From: an uncultured Acetobacteraceae bacterium | GTDB taxonomy: Bacteria; Pseudomonadota; Alphaproteobacteria; Acetobacterales; Acetobacteraceae | Reading direction: 5' to 3' | Length of the DNA stretch: 17,743 nucleotides | NCBI GenBank assembly: GCA_937930165.1 | Contig: CALGVL010000240.1 | Coordinates: forward strand, 1-17,743 | Part shown: positions 1 through 7,157 of the stretch, one piece after another | Numbering within the stretch: the stretch's first letter is position 1 | Layout: every line of letters starts with the position of its first letter | The notes under the pieces: model-generated | Told to the model about the DNA's origin: nothing | The model's input: the letters and a program-made list of their open reading frames with translations, nothing else | Databases searched by the model: none | Made by a program: the position numbers and the translations under genes

Positions 1-780
1 GCCGGGCATGTGCTGGGCGCGGCGCAGATCTGCCTGGAATGGCAGGGCAGCCGCGTGGTGATTTCCGGCGACTACAAGCGCCGGCGCGACCCCACCTGCG
101 CGCCCTTCGAGGTCGAGCCCTGCGATGTCTTCGTGACCGAGGCCACCTTCGGCCTCCCCGTCTTCCGCCATCCGCCGCCCGAGGCCGAGGTGGCGAAGCT
201 GCTGCACAGCCTGGCGGTGTTCCCGGAGCGGACGCATGTGATCGGCTGCTACGCGCTGGGCAAGTGCCAGCGGCTGATCCGGCTGCTGCGGGAGGCCGGA
301 TGGGATCGCCCGATCCATCTGCATGGTGCGCTGGCCGGGCTGTGCCGGCTCTATGAGGAACTCGGTGTGCCGCTTGGCGAATTGCGGCCGGCGACGGTGA
401 CGGACAAGGCGGCGCTGCGCGGCGCCATCGTGCTGGCGCCGCCCTCGGCGGTGGCGGATCGCTGGGCGCGGCGGCTGGCGGAGCCGGTGGTGGCGCTGGC
501 CAGCGGCTGGATGCGGGTCCGGCAGCGGGCGAAGTCGCGCGGCGTGGAGTTGCCGCTGGTCATCAGCGACCATGCCGACTGGGACGAGCTGAACGAGACG
601 ATCGACGAGGTCGGCGCGCCCGAGGTCTGGGTGACGCATGGCCGTGACGATGCGCTGGTGCACGCGATGGCGCTGCGCGGCATCCGCGGCCGCGCCCTGC
701 ATCTGGTGGGGCTGGGCGAGGAAGACGAGGAACTGGCGCCGGGAGAGCCGCCCGAGGCGCTGGTGGAGGGCGAGGCTTGA
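1..780 (+). CDS. Ligase-associated DNA exonuclease (MBL/beta-CASP fold), 5' end outside window
   Basis: This is a partial gene: the reading frame is open at base 1, and its true start lies upstream of the window. The visible 259 residues carry beta-CASP nuclease marks: AGHVLGAAQ at the very edge (metal-binding His), ISGDYK (Asp at 70-72), the YALGKCQ segment near 253-273, the SDHADWDEL motif (Asp and His at 568-573) and VTHGRDD near the C-terminus. The family is the exonuclease (EXO) of the bacterial Lhr cluster, an SNM1-like metallonuclease that works with an ATP-dependent DNA ligase, the Lhr-Core helicase and a metallophosphoesterase. The ligase gene follows with a 4-base overlap, which confirms the assignment and implies translational coupling. 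The helicase and phosphoesterase are not visible and could lie upstream. An RNA-processing beta-CASP enzyme is less likely because of the ligase partner. Confidence 0.9.
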   Translation, partial: AGHVLGAAQICLEWQGSRVVISGDYKRRRDPTCAPFEVEPCDVFVTEATFGLPVFRHPPPEAEVAKLLHSLAVFPERTHVIGCYALGKCQRLIRLLREAGWDRPIHLHGALAGLCRLYEELGVPLGELRPATVTDKAALRGAIVLAPPSAVADRWARRLAEPVVALASGWMRVRQRAKSRGVELPLVISDHADWDELNETIDEVGAPEVWVTHGRDDALVHAMALRGIRGRALHLVGLGEEDEELAPGEPPEALVEGEA

Positions 781-2390
781 GCATCCCCGCCTTCGCCGAG
801 CTGCTGGAGCGGCTGGTCTTCACCCCCGGCCGCCTCGCCAAGCTGGCGCTGCTGAAGGACTGGTTCACCACCCAGCTTGACCCGGATCGTGGGGTGGGGC
901 TGGCGGCGCTGACCGAGGAACTGGCCTTCACCGCGGCGAAGCCCGCCCTGATCCGCGACATGGTTGCGGCGCGGACCGATCCGGTGCTGCTGGCGCTCTC
1001 CTACGACTATGTCGGCGACTTCGCCGAGACGGTGGCGCTGATCTGGCCGGCGCAGGCCGGGACGAACGCGCCGCCGCCCATGCTCTCCGAGGTGGTGGAG
1101 GCGCTGGAGCTGACGCCGAAAGCCGAATTGCCGGCGCTGATCGCCGGCTGGCTGGACCGGCTGGATGCAAGCGGGCGCCTGGCCCTGATCAAGCTGGTGA
1201 CGGGCGGCTTGCGGGTCGGCGTCTCGGGCCGGATGGCGCGCATCGCCCTGGCGGAATGGGCCGGGCGGCCGGTGGAGGAGATCGAGGAGGTTTGGCATGG
1301 CGTTGCCCCGCCCTATCTGCCGCTGTTCCGCTGGCTGGAGGGGAAGGGCCCGAAGCCGGACCCGCGCGAGGCGCCCGTCTTCCGCCCGCTGATGCTGGCG
1401 CATCCGCTGGAGGATGCGGATGTCGCGGCGCTGCGGCCCGAGGAATGGCGTGCCGAATGGAAATGGGACGGCATCCGCGTGCAGCTCACCGCCGGGCCGG
1501 GCGGGCGGCGGCTCTGGAGTCGCGGCGGGGAGGACATATCCGGCGCCTTCCCGGAGATCGTCGAGGCGATGAATTTTCACGCGGTGCTGGACGGCGAATT
1601 GCTGGTGATCCGCGATGGCGTGGTCGCACCCTTCGCCGATCTGCAGCAGCGGCTGAACCGCAAGACCGTGACCACGCGGATGCAGCGCGAATTCCCGGCG
1701 GGCGTGCGCCTCTATGACCTGCTGTTCGAGGGCGCGGAGGACCTGCGCCCGCTGCCCTTCGACGAGCGCCGCCGCCGGCTGGAGGACTGGATGGAGCGGG
1801 TGAAGCCGGCACGCATGGATCTCAGCCCGCAAATCGCCTTCGCCAGCTTCGCGCAACTGGCGGAGATCCGCGCCGGCGCGCGGGCCGCCTCGATCGAGGG
1901 GTTGATGCTGAAGCGCGCCGACAGCCCCTATGTCGCCGGCAGGGTGAAGGGGTTGTGGTGGAAGTGGAAGCGCGACCCGCTCTCCATCGATGCCGTGCTG
2001 ATGTATGCCCAGCGCGGCCATGGCAAGCGCAGCAGCTTCTACAGCGACTACACCTTCGGCCTGTGGCGCCCGGACGGGCAGGGGGGTGAGGAGTTGGTGC
2101 CGGTCGGCAAGGCCTATTCCGGCTATACCGATGCCGAACTCGCCTGGCTGGACCGCTGGATCCGCAACCACACCATCGCCCGCTTCGGCCCGGTGCGGGA
2201 GGTGGAGAAAAGCCTGGTGCTGGAGGTGATCTTTGATGCCGCGCAGCTCTCCACCCGGCACAAGAGCGGCGTGGCGCTGCGCTTCCCCCGCATTGCCCGC
2301 ATCCGCACCGACAAGCCCGCCAGCGAGGCCGACCGGCTGGAGAACCTGATGGGCTTCGTGGCCGGGCGGGAGGCGCTGGCGGCGAAATAG
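777..2390 (+). CDS. ATP-dependent DNA ligase (Lhr-cluster / cisplatin-damage-response type)
   Basis: This 537-aa enzyme is predicted to seal nicks in DNA by forming a ligase-AMP intermediate. The N-terminal third (about 1-200) is an all-helical DNA-binding domain. The nucleotidyltransferase domain begins around 210 and contains motif I, EWKWDG, with adenylated Lys229. EGLMLKRADSPY and WWKWKRDP (motifs IV and V) follow, then a C-terminal OB domain. The length matches the bacterial cisplatin-response ligase family. The start is TTG at 777, overlapping the exonuclease stop (TTGA), with a good GGAGGG ribosome-binding site 6 bases upstream. The protein begins close to the family's usual N-terminus, so a later start is unlikely. 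Pairing with the beta-CASP exonuclease points to a repair function separate from the essential NAD-dependent LigA. No Ku or LigD polymerase domains are present, so it is not the NHEJ ligase. Confidence 0.95.
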   Translation: MSIPAFAELLERLVFTPGRLAKLALLKDWFTTQLDPDRGVGLAALTEELAFTAAKPALIRDMVAARTDPVLLALSYDYVGDFAETVALIWPAQAGTNAPPPMLSEVVEALELTPKAELPALIAGWLDRLDASGRLALIKLVTGGLRVGVSGRMARIALAEWAGRPVEEIEEVWHGVAPPYLPLFRWLEGKGPKPDPREAPVFRPLMLAHPLEDADVAALRPEEWRAEWKWDGIRVQLTAGPGGRRLWSRGGEDISGAFPEIVEAMNFHAVLDGELLVIRDGVVAPFADLQQRLNRKTVTTRMQREFPAGVRLYDLLFEGAEDLRPLPFDERRRRLEDWMERVKPARMDLSPQIAFASFAQLAEIRAGARAASIEGLMLKRADSPYVAGRVKGLWWKWKRDPLSIDAVLMYAQRGHGKRSSFYSDYTFGLWRPDGQGGEELVPVGKAYSGYTDAELAWLDRWIRNHTIARFGPVREVEKSLVLEVIFDAAQLSTRHKSGVALRFPRIARIRTDKPASEADRLENLMGFVAGREALAAK

Positions 2391-2507
2391 CGGTCCGGAT
2401 TCTCTCTCCGCAGCGGCATCAATTACAACCCGCCGCCGCCAGCGGCGTTGCGGAAGCGGCAGGCGTCCGCGCCGCTCCATTGCGGAGGGCGCGAGAGGAG
2501 GGCTGAC

Positions 2508-3677
2508 ATGCGCGCACTCTGCTGGCACGGCAAGCAGGACATTCGTTGCGATACGGTGCCGGACCCGAAGATCGAGGATCCGCGCGACGCGATCGTGAGG
2601 GTGACGAGCTGCGCCATCTGCGGCTCCGACCTGCATCTCTATGACGGCTTCATCCCCGGCATGAAGAGTGGCGACATCATCGGCCACGAATTCATGGGGG
2701 AGGTCGTCGAGGTCGGGTCCGGGAACAGGAAGCTGAAGGTGGGGGACCGGGTGGTCGTGCCCTTCACCATCTGCTGCGGCGAGTGCGAGCAGTGCCGGCG
2801 CGGCTACTACTCCGTCTGCGAGCGCAGCAACCGGAACAGGTCCCTTGCCGACAAGGCGTTCGGCCACAGCCCGGCCGGGCTGTTCGGCTACACGCATCTG
2901 ACCGGCGGCTATCCGGGTGGCCAGGCCGAATATGTGCGGGTGCCCTATGCGGATGTCGCCCCCGTCAAGGTGCCGGACGGCATGACCGACGAGCAGGTGC
3001 TGTTCCTGGGCGACATCCTGCCCACCGGCTGGCAGGCGGCGGTCCAGTGCGACATCCAGCCGACCGACACGGTGGCGATCTGGGGCGCGGGACCGGTCGG
3101 GCAATTCGCCATCCGCAGCGCGATCCTGCTCGGCGCGAAGCAGGTCATTGCGATCGACCGTGTGCCGGAACGCCTCGACATGGCGCGGGCTGGCGGGGCC
3201 ATCACCATCAATTTCGCAAAGGAGAGCGTCCTCGAAAGGCTGAAGGACCTGACGGACGGCAAGGGACCGGAGAAGTGCATCGATGCAGTCGGGATGGAGG
3301 CGCATGCGACCTCCACCCTCGACGCGATGTATGACCGGGCGAAGCAGGCGGTGATGGCGGAGACCGACCGGCCGCATGTGCTGCGGGAGATGATGTATGT
3401 CTGCCGCCCGGCCGGCACTCTCTCGGTCCCTGGCGTCTATGCCGGCCTGGACGACAAGATCCCGATGGGCGCCTTCATGAACAAGGGCCTGACCATGCGC
3501 ACCGGGCAGACCCATGTGAACCGCTGGACCGACGACCTGCTGCGCCGGATCCAGGAGGGCCAGATCGACCCGAGTTTCGTCATCACCCATACGGTCGGGC
3601 TGGAGGACGGGCCGGCGATGTACAAGACCTTCCGCGACAAGCAGGACGGCTGCGTCAAGGTGGTGCTCAAACCCTGA
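2508..3677 (+). CDS. Zinc-dependent alcohol dehydrogenase (formaldehyde dehydrogenase-like MDR)
   Basis: This 389-aa medium-chain dehydrogenase/reductase is predicted to oxidise an alcohol or aldehyde adduct with NAD in the cytoplasm. Catalytic zinc ligands are visible as Cys38 (CAICGSD) and His60-Glu61 (GHE). The structural zinc loop has Cys90, Cys93, Cys96 and Cys104. The Rossmann loop is WGAGPVG (193-198), and Asp217 in AIDR favours NAD over NADP. An extended insertion around 105-135 and the length resemble the glutathione-independent formaldehyde dehydrogenase/dismutase branch, but the substrate cannot be read from sequence. The ATG at 2508 is chosen over an in-frame upstream codon at 2448 because a GAGGAGG ribosome-binding site lies just before it and the protein then starts MRALCWHG, as is usual in this family. 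The next gene starts 13 bases after the stop, so the two are probably cotranscribed. Confidence 0.92.
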   Translation: MRALCWHGKQDIRCDTVPDPKIEDPRDAIVRVTSCAICGSDLHLYDGFIPGMKSGDIIGHEFMGEVVEVGSGNRKLKVGDRVVVPFTICCGECEQCRRGYYSVCERSNRNRSLADKAFGHSPAGLFGYTHLTGGYPGGQAEYVRVPYADVAPVKVPDGMTDEQVLFLGDILPTGWQAAVQCDIQPTDTVAIWGAGPVGQFAIRSAILLGAKQVIAIDRVPERLDMARAGGAITINFAKESVLERLKDLTDGKGPEKCIDAVGMEAHATSTLDAMYDRAKQAVMAETDRPHVLREMMYVCRPAGTLSVPGVYAGLDDKIPMGAFMNKGLTMRTGQTHVNRWTDDLLRRIQEGQIDPSFVITHTVGLEDGPAMYKTFRDKQDGCVKVVLKP

Positions 3678-3690
3678 GGACAGGTGTGTC

Positions 3691-4209
3691 ATGGCTTATG
3701 CGAAACACGGTTCGGCCGATAGCATGGCCCGTGGCCTCGGCTGGTTCAGCATCGCCCTTGGGCTGGCCGAGCTGGCCATGCCCCGGACCCTGACCCGCAG
3801 CCTCGGTATGCAGGGCAGAGAGAGGCTGATGAGCGCCTATGGCTTGCGCGAGGTGGCGACCGGGATCGGCATCCTCAGCGCCCGGGATCCGACACCCTGG
3901 GTCTGGGGCCGGGTGGCGGGCGACGCATTGGATCTCGGCACGCTTGCCACGGCGCTCGATGGCGGCAATCCGCGACGGGATAATGTCGGCTTTGCCTTCG
4001 CTGCCGTGCTCGGCGTCACGGCGCTGGACGTGATCTGCGCCACCGCGCTCGGCATGGGGCAAAGGCGGCGGGGGCCGGTCCGGGATTACAGCGACCGCCG
4101 CGGCATGCCGCGTCCGCCGGCGCAGATGCGCGGCGCCGCGCGGGATTTGGACGTCCCGGAGGATATGCGGACCCCGGCGCCGCTGCGGCCCTACACCAGC
4201 GCCGCCTGA
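3691..4209 (+). CDS. Small four-helix membrane protein of unknown function
   Basis: This 172-aa protein has four probable hydrophobic helices at about 14-30, 49-63, 70-90 and 98-122, then a 50-residue polar tail rich in Arg and Pro. The GLGWFSIALGLAELAMP opening and the GLREVATGIGIL segment resemble, from memory, the N-terminal membrane region of proteins often annotated as cyclase/dehydrase or SRPBCC-linked. No SRPBCC domain follows here, so that label should not be carried over. It starts 13 bases after the zinc alcohol dehydrogenase stop, with a weak GAGGACAGG ribosome-binding region overlapping that stop, so the two are likely one operon. The pairing suggests a functional link, but neither substrate nor activity can be deduced. 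The coding frame is convincing from its position, its codon pattern and the ordered helices. Confidence 0.75.
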   Translation: MAYAKHGSADSMARGLGWFSIALGLAELAMPRTLTRSLGMQGRERLMSAYGLREVATGIGILSARDPTPWVWGRVAGDALDLGTLATALDGGNPRRDNVGFAFAAVLGVTALDVICATALGMGQRRRGPVRDYSDRRGMPRPPAQMRGAARDLDVPEDMRTPAPLRPYTSAA

Positions 4210-4230
4210 CGCTGTGGCCCGGTTGACCCT

Positions 4231-4282
4231 GGCGTTTCCTCGTGCTGCGCTTGCCGTGAGTAGGTCAGCCCGAGGAAACGCC
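4231..4282 (+). promoter_or_regulatory. Perfect 12-bp inverted repeat covering the aldolase ribosome-binding site
   Basis: GGCGTTTCCTCG at 4231-4242 is the exact reverse complement of CGAGGAAACGCC at 4271-4282, separated by 28 bases. The right arm contains the GAGGA Shine-Dalgarno sequence (4272-4276) and ends one base before the ATG at 4284. As RNA it would fold the ribosome-binding site into a stem. As DNA it is a good dyad for a dimeric regulator. It lies 21 bases after the preceding stop codon and lacks a T-tract, so a simple terminator is less likely. Confidence 0.7.
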
Positions 4283-4283
4283 C

Positions 4284-5069
4284 ATGCCGATCGTGCCGAA
4301 CCATGCCAAGCAACGCCTGGCCAGGGGGGAGCTTGCCCTCGGCTTCGGGGTGCATCACCTGCGCGGCTCGGCCGTCGGCATGCTGGCCGCGGCGGCCGGC
4401 TATGACTGGCTGTTCATCGACATGGAACACGGGGCGATGAGCGTCCATGAGGCGACGCAGATCGCCATCGCCGCGCTGAACCAGGGCATCACCCCCATTG
4501 TCCGCGTCTGCAAGGATGCAATCTTCGAGGGCACGCGGGCGCTCGACAACGGCGCCATGGGCGTGGTCGTGCCGCATGTGGACACGGCGGAGGAGGCGCG
4601 TGCGATCGCCGCCGCCTACCGCTTCCCGCCGGTGGGCACCCGGTCCTGGGGCGGGCCGCCCTTTGCCTATAATTTCCAGCCGCCCGCGACGGCGGAGGCG
4701 CAGGCGGAGCTGAACCGCGACATCCTCGTCGCCTGCATGATCGAGACACCGGAGGCGGTGCAGAACGCCGAGGCCATTGCCGCCGTGCCGGGGGTGGATG
4801 TGCTGATGATCGGCACCTCTGACCTCACGGCCTCCATGGGGATTGCGGGGCAGATCGGCCATCCGGATGTCCAGGCCGCCTATGCGAAGGTCGCGGCGGC
4901 TTGCGCCCGCGCCGGCAAGACTCTGGGCATGGGGGGCGTCTACGACGAAGTTTATGCGAAGGAATATATTCGCATGGGCGCTCGCTTCCTGCTCAGCGGC
5001 TCCGACCACAACCTGCTGATGGCCGGGGCTTTGATGCGGAGCAAATTCCTCCGGAGCCTGCAGGGGTAA
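4284..5069 (+). CDS. HpcH/HpaI family class II aldolase (2,4-dihydroxyhept-2-ene-1,7-dioate / 2-keto-3-deoxy acid type)
   Basis: This 261-aa pyruvate-dependent class II aldolase is predicted to cleave, reversibly, a 4-hydroxy-2-oxo acid to pyruvate (or a related keto acid) and an aldehyde. Family landmarks are in order: IDMEHG with the general-base His49, Arg74 in PIVRV, the GTRSWGG glycine-rich loop (118-124), metal ligand Glu154 in MIETPEA, and metal ligand Asp180 in GTSDLTASMG. The length is typical of HpaI, GarL and RhmA. These relatives differ in substrate (hydroxyphenylacetate, glucarate or rhamnonate pathways), and no pathway neighbours here decide between them. The ATG at 4284 has GAGGA seven bases upstream, inside a perfect inverted repeat, so translation may be controlled. 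A GC-rich hairpin follows the stop, so the gene is probably monocistronic. Confidence 0.92.
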   Translation: MPIVPNHAKQRLARGELALGFGVHHLRGSAVGMLAAAAGYDWLFIDMEHGAMSVHEATQIAIAALNQGITPIVRVCKDAIFEGTRALDNGAMGVVVPHVDTAEEARAIAAAYRFPPVGTRSWGGPPFAYNFQPPATAEAQAELNRDILVACMIETPEAVQNAEAIAAVPGVDVLMIGTSDLTASMGIAGQIGHPDVQAAYAKVAAACARAGKTLGMGGVYDEVYAKEYIRMGARFLLSGSDHNLLMAGALMRSKFLRSLQG

Positions 5070-5079
5070 GGGACGGGAC

Positions 5080-5099
5080 AGGGGGGCGCATGCCCCCCT
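5080..5099 (+). terminator. GC-rich hairpin after the aldolase gene
   Basis: AGGGGGGC (5080-5087) pairs with GCCCCCCT (5092-5099) around a GCAT loop, starting 11 bases after the aldolase stop. The 8-bp stem is strong, but no run of T follows, so termination efficiency is uncertain. It separates the aldolase from the iron genes. Confidence 0.6.
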
Positions 5100-5121
5100 T
5101 GGGCCAAGTGTAAGTGATACT

Positions 5122-5136
5122 TGCGAATGGTTCGCA
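5122..5136 (+). promoter_or_regulatory. Fur-like iron box upstream of fbpA
   Basis: TGCGAATGGTTCGCA is a dyad with perfect 6-bp arms (TGCGAA/TTCGCA) around a TGG centre. It is flanked by an A/T-rich stretch (TTATC on the right) that stands out from the local GC-rich sequence. It resembles proteobacterial Fur boxes of the TTGCGAATGATTCGCA kind and lies 40 bases before the start of a ferric-iron binding protein gene. A second, related box precedes the iron permease gene at 8842. Binding by Fur rather than another iron regulator is inferred. Confidence 0.72.
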
Positions 5137-5176
5137 TTATCGCTAACACTGGCCTCGTCAGACCGGAGCCCGCCCG

Positions 5177-6217
5177 ATGCCCCTGCGCACCCCGCGTCGC
5201 CTCCTGCCCCTCCTGGCCGCCGGCCTTGCCCTGTTCGGCACCGGCAGCGCCCATGCGGCGCAGGAGGTGCATGTCTATTCCTCGCGCCATTACGACAGCG
5301 ACCGTGCGCTCTACGACGTCTTCACCAAGGAAACCGGCATCCGCGTCCGGCTGATCGAGGGGAATGCCGACCAGCTCATCGAGCGCATCCGCAACGAGGG
5401 CGCCAACAGCCCGGCCGATGTCTTCATCACGGTGGATGCCGCGCGCCTCGCCCGCGCTGCGGAGGCAGGCATCCTGCAAGCCTTTCGTTCCGAGAAGATA
5501 GAAAGCCGCATCCCGGCAGGCCTGCGCGATCCGGGCGGCATGTGGTTCGCCGTGGCTACCCGCGCCCGCGTCATCATGTATGACAAGCAGCGCGGCAGGC
5601 CGGAGGGCCTGACCCGCTACGAGGATCTGGCCGACCCGCGCTTCCGCGGCCAGATCTGCGCGCGCAGCGGCAACCATCCTTACAATGTCAGCCTCGCCGC
5701 CTCGATTCTGGCTGCCAACGGGCCGGAGAAGACCGAGGAATGGGCGAAAGGTGTGGTCGCCAACATGGCCCGCCCGCCGCAGGGCGGCGACCGTGATCAG
5801 TTCCGCGCCATTCCCGCCGGCCAGTGCCAGCTGGCGATCGCCAATACCTATTACCTGGCCGCATTCGGTGCCTCCCAGAAGCCTGATGACCAGGCGCTGT
5901 TCCAGCGGATCGGCGTGATCTTTCCGAACCAGGCCGAAGGCGACCGGGGGGCGCATGTGAACATCTCCGGCGCCGGGCTGGTGAAGACCGCCCCGAACCA
6001 CGAGGCCGCCATCCGCTTCCTGGAATTCCTCACCGGCGACAAGGCGCAGGAGATGTTCGCGCTGGGCAATATGGAATATCCCGCGGTGCCCGATGCGCCG
6101 CTGCATCCCGCGCTGCAGGCCATGGGCCGGTTCCGCGCCGAACCGGTGGATGCCGCCCGGACCAATGCCGATACCCCGCAGGCGCTGCAGATCATGCAGC
6201 GTGCCGGCTGGCGCTGA
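5177..6217 (+). CDS. fbpA: Ferric-iron ABC transporter periplasmic binding protein
   Basis: This 346-aa protein is predicted to capture free Fe3+ in the periplasm and deliver it to an FbpB-type permease. A Sec signal peptide occupies about 1-27 (basic start, LLPLLAAGLALF core, cleavage after AHA). The mature chain opens with VHVYSSRHYDSD, a hallmark of FbpA/FutA/AfuA proteins. The iron-binding tyrosine pair is visible as Tyr225-Tyr226 in ANTYYLA. Length and ending are normal. The start ATG at 5177 has a weak GGAG a few bases upstream, and a Fur-like dyad lies 40 bases before it, which fits iron repression. bfd begins 17 bases after the stop. The permease gene is convergent at 7158-8840 rather than directly downstream, and no ATPase gene is visible. 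Confidence 0.95.
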   Translation: MPLRTPRRLLPLLAAGLALFGTGSAHAAQEVHVYSSRHYDSDRALYDVFTKETGIRVRLIEGNADQLIERIRNEGANSPADVFITVDAARLARAAEAGILQAFRSEKIESRIPAGLRDPGGMWFAVATRARVIMYDKQRGRPEGLTRYEDLADPRFRGQICARSGNHPYNVSLAASILAANGPEKTEEWAKGVVANMARPPQGGDRDQFRAIPAGQCQLAIANTYYLAAFGASQKPDDQALFQRIGVIFPNQAEGDRGAHVNISGAGLVKTAPNHEAAIRFLEFLTGDKAQEMFALGNMEYPAVPDAPLHPALQAMGRFRAEPVDAARTNADTPQALQIMQRAGWR

Positions 6218-6234
6218 GGGGGACCCGGACCGGT

Positions 6235-6453
6235 ATGATCATCTGTTCCTGCAATGTGTTGAGCGATGGCCAGCTCTTCGATGCCATCGCCCAGGGAGCC
6301 AATCGTCCGCGGGAGGTCTATGCGGCCTGCGGCTGCAAGGCCGAATGCGGCAACTGCACCCGTACCATCCTGCATCTGATCCGGGAGGCTCAGAACACCG
6401 TTGCCGAAGCAGCGGTCGCCATGCTCCCGAATTCGTGCGCAGCCCGCGCCTGA
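6235..6453 (+). CDS. bfd: Bacterioferritin-associated ferredoxin (BFD-like [2Fe-2S] protein)
   Basis: This 72-aa protein matches the size and layout of Bfd, the [2Fe-2S] ferredoxin that reduces the ferric core of bacterioferritin so that iron can be mobilised to the cytosol. The cluster ligands are visible as Cys4 and Cys6 (MIICSCN) and Cys38 and Cys41 (ECGNC), with two extra cysteines at 32 and 34. The helix-turn-helix-like BFD fold spans about 1-55, and the C-terminal tail is variable. It lies 17 bases after fbpA and 57 bases before bfr, so it connects uptake with storage. The placement beside bfr makes the Bfd assignment strong, compared with other BFD-domain proteins such as NifU or assimilatory nitrite reductase fragments. 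Confidence 0.93.
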   Translation: MIICSCNVLSDGQLFDAIAQGANRPREVYAACGCKAECGNCTRTILHLIREAQNTVAEAAVAMLPNSCAARA

Positions 6454-6474
6454 ACCCCTGGCCAGGCTGCGCGC

Positions 6475-6493
6475 CTTCCGACTATATCGGAGG
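6475..6493 (+). promoter_or_regulatory. Inverted repeat in the bfd-bfr gap
   Basis: CTTCCGA (6475-6481) and TCGGAGG (6487-6493) form a dyad with one G-T wobble around CTATA. It is one of the few A/T-containing spots near here and sits 18 bases before the bfr start. It could be part of a bfr-specific promoter or operator. No regulator can be named. Confidence 0.3.
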
Positions 6494-6510
6494 CGAAGCA
6501 GGAGGCCGGC

Positions 6511-7008
6511 ATGAAATCCGACCCCAAGGTCATCGAATTCCTCAACACCCAGCTCACCAATGAGCTGACGGCGATCAACCAGTATTTCCTGCACGCCCGG
6601 ACTTTGCGCCATTGGGGCGTGACGAAGCTCGGCAAGCACGAATACGACGAATCCATCGACGAGATGCGCCATGCCGACTGGCTGATCGAGCGCATCCTCT
6701 TCCTCGGCGGGCTGCCCAATGTGCAGCGGCTGAACCAGGTGATGGTCGGCCAGACCGTCGAGGAGATCCTGAACGCCGACCTCAAGCTGGAGCAGAAGGC
6801 GATGCAGGATCTGCGCGACGGGATCGCCTATTGCGAGAGCGTGCGAGACTATGTCTCCCGCGACCTGCTGCGCCGGATCCTGGAGAGCGAGGAGGAGCAT
6901 GTCGATTTCCTCGAACGCCAGTTCGACCTCATCAAGCTGATCGGCATCGAGCGCTACATCCAGCTGAACAGCGCCGCGGCGCCGGATCAGGAAAGCGGCG
7001 AGGGCTGA
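6511..7008 (+). CDS. bfr: Bacterioferritin
   Basis: This 165-aa subunit is predicted to assemble into the 24-subunit haem-containing ferritin that oxidises Fe2+ and stores it as a ferric mineral in the cytoplasm. All di-iron ferroxidase ligands are in place: Glu18, Glu51, His54, Glu94, Glu127 and His130. Met52, the axial haem b ligand at the subunit interface, is also present, which separates true Bfr from haem-free ferritin. The ATG at 6511 follows an AGGAGG ribosome-binding site. It lies downstream of bfd on the same strand. Because iron storage is normally induced when iron is plentiful, and fbpA/bfd when it is scarce, a separate bfr promoter in the 57-base gap is plausible. A hairpin 28 bases after the stop ends the unit. 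Confidence 0.97.
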   Translation: MKSDPKVIEFLNTQLTNELTAINQYFLHARTLRHWGVTKLGKHEYDESIDEMRHADWLIERILFLGGLPNVQRLNQVMVGQTVEEILNADLKLEQKAMQDLRDGIAYCESVRDYVSRDLLRRILESEEEHVDFLERQFDLIKLIGIERYIQLNSAAAPDQESGEG

Positions 7009-7035
7009 AGCGGCGTCAGGCCTCTCTCCGGCTGA

Positions 7036-7064
7036 GGCCGGTGGCCATGCGTATGGCTCCGGCC
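7036..7064. terminator. Hairpin between convergent bfr and fbpB
   Basis: GGCCGG (7036-7041) and GCCAT (7044-7048) pair with ATGGC (7053-7057) and CCGGCC (7059-7064) around a GCGT loop. There is one small internal loop (TG opposite T). The 11 paired bases make a strong stem in the 149-base space between the ends of two convergent genes, so it may stop transcription from the bfr side or from both. No T-run follows on either strand. Confidence 0.5.
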
Positions 7065-7157
7065 GGCTCGCCCTGGGCACCCTGCGTCCAGGGGGGCGTC
7101 ACCATGCCATCGGGGCAGGGCTTGCGGGCGAGGAGTAGTTGCGCGGCAGCGGAAGAT

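Noticed and set aside
351..3692. Very long minus-strand open frame (1113 codons)
   Set aside because: It lies antisense to the exonuclease, ligase and dehydrogenase genes, all of which have clear motifs. Its translation is low-complexity and rich in His, Arg, Ala and Gly. Long antisense frames are expected at this GC content.
4231..4282. Reading the aldolase leader repeat as an intrinsic terminator of the preceding operon
   Set aside because: The 28-base loop is long, there is no T-run, and the right arm is the ribosome-binding site of the next gene. Regulation fits better, though termination is not excluded.
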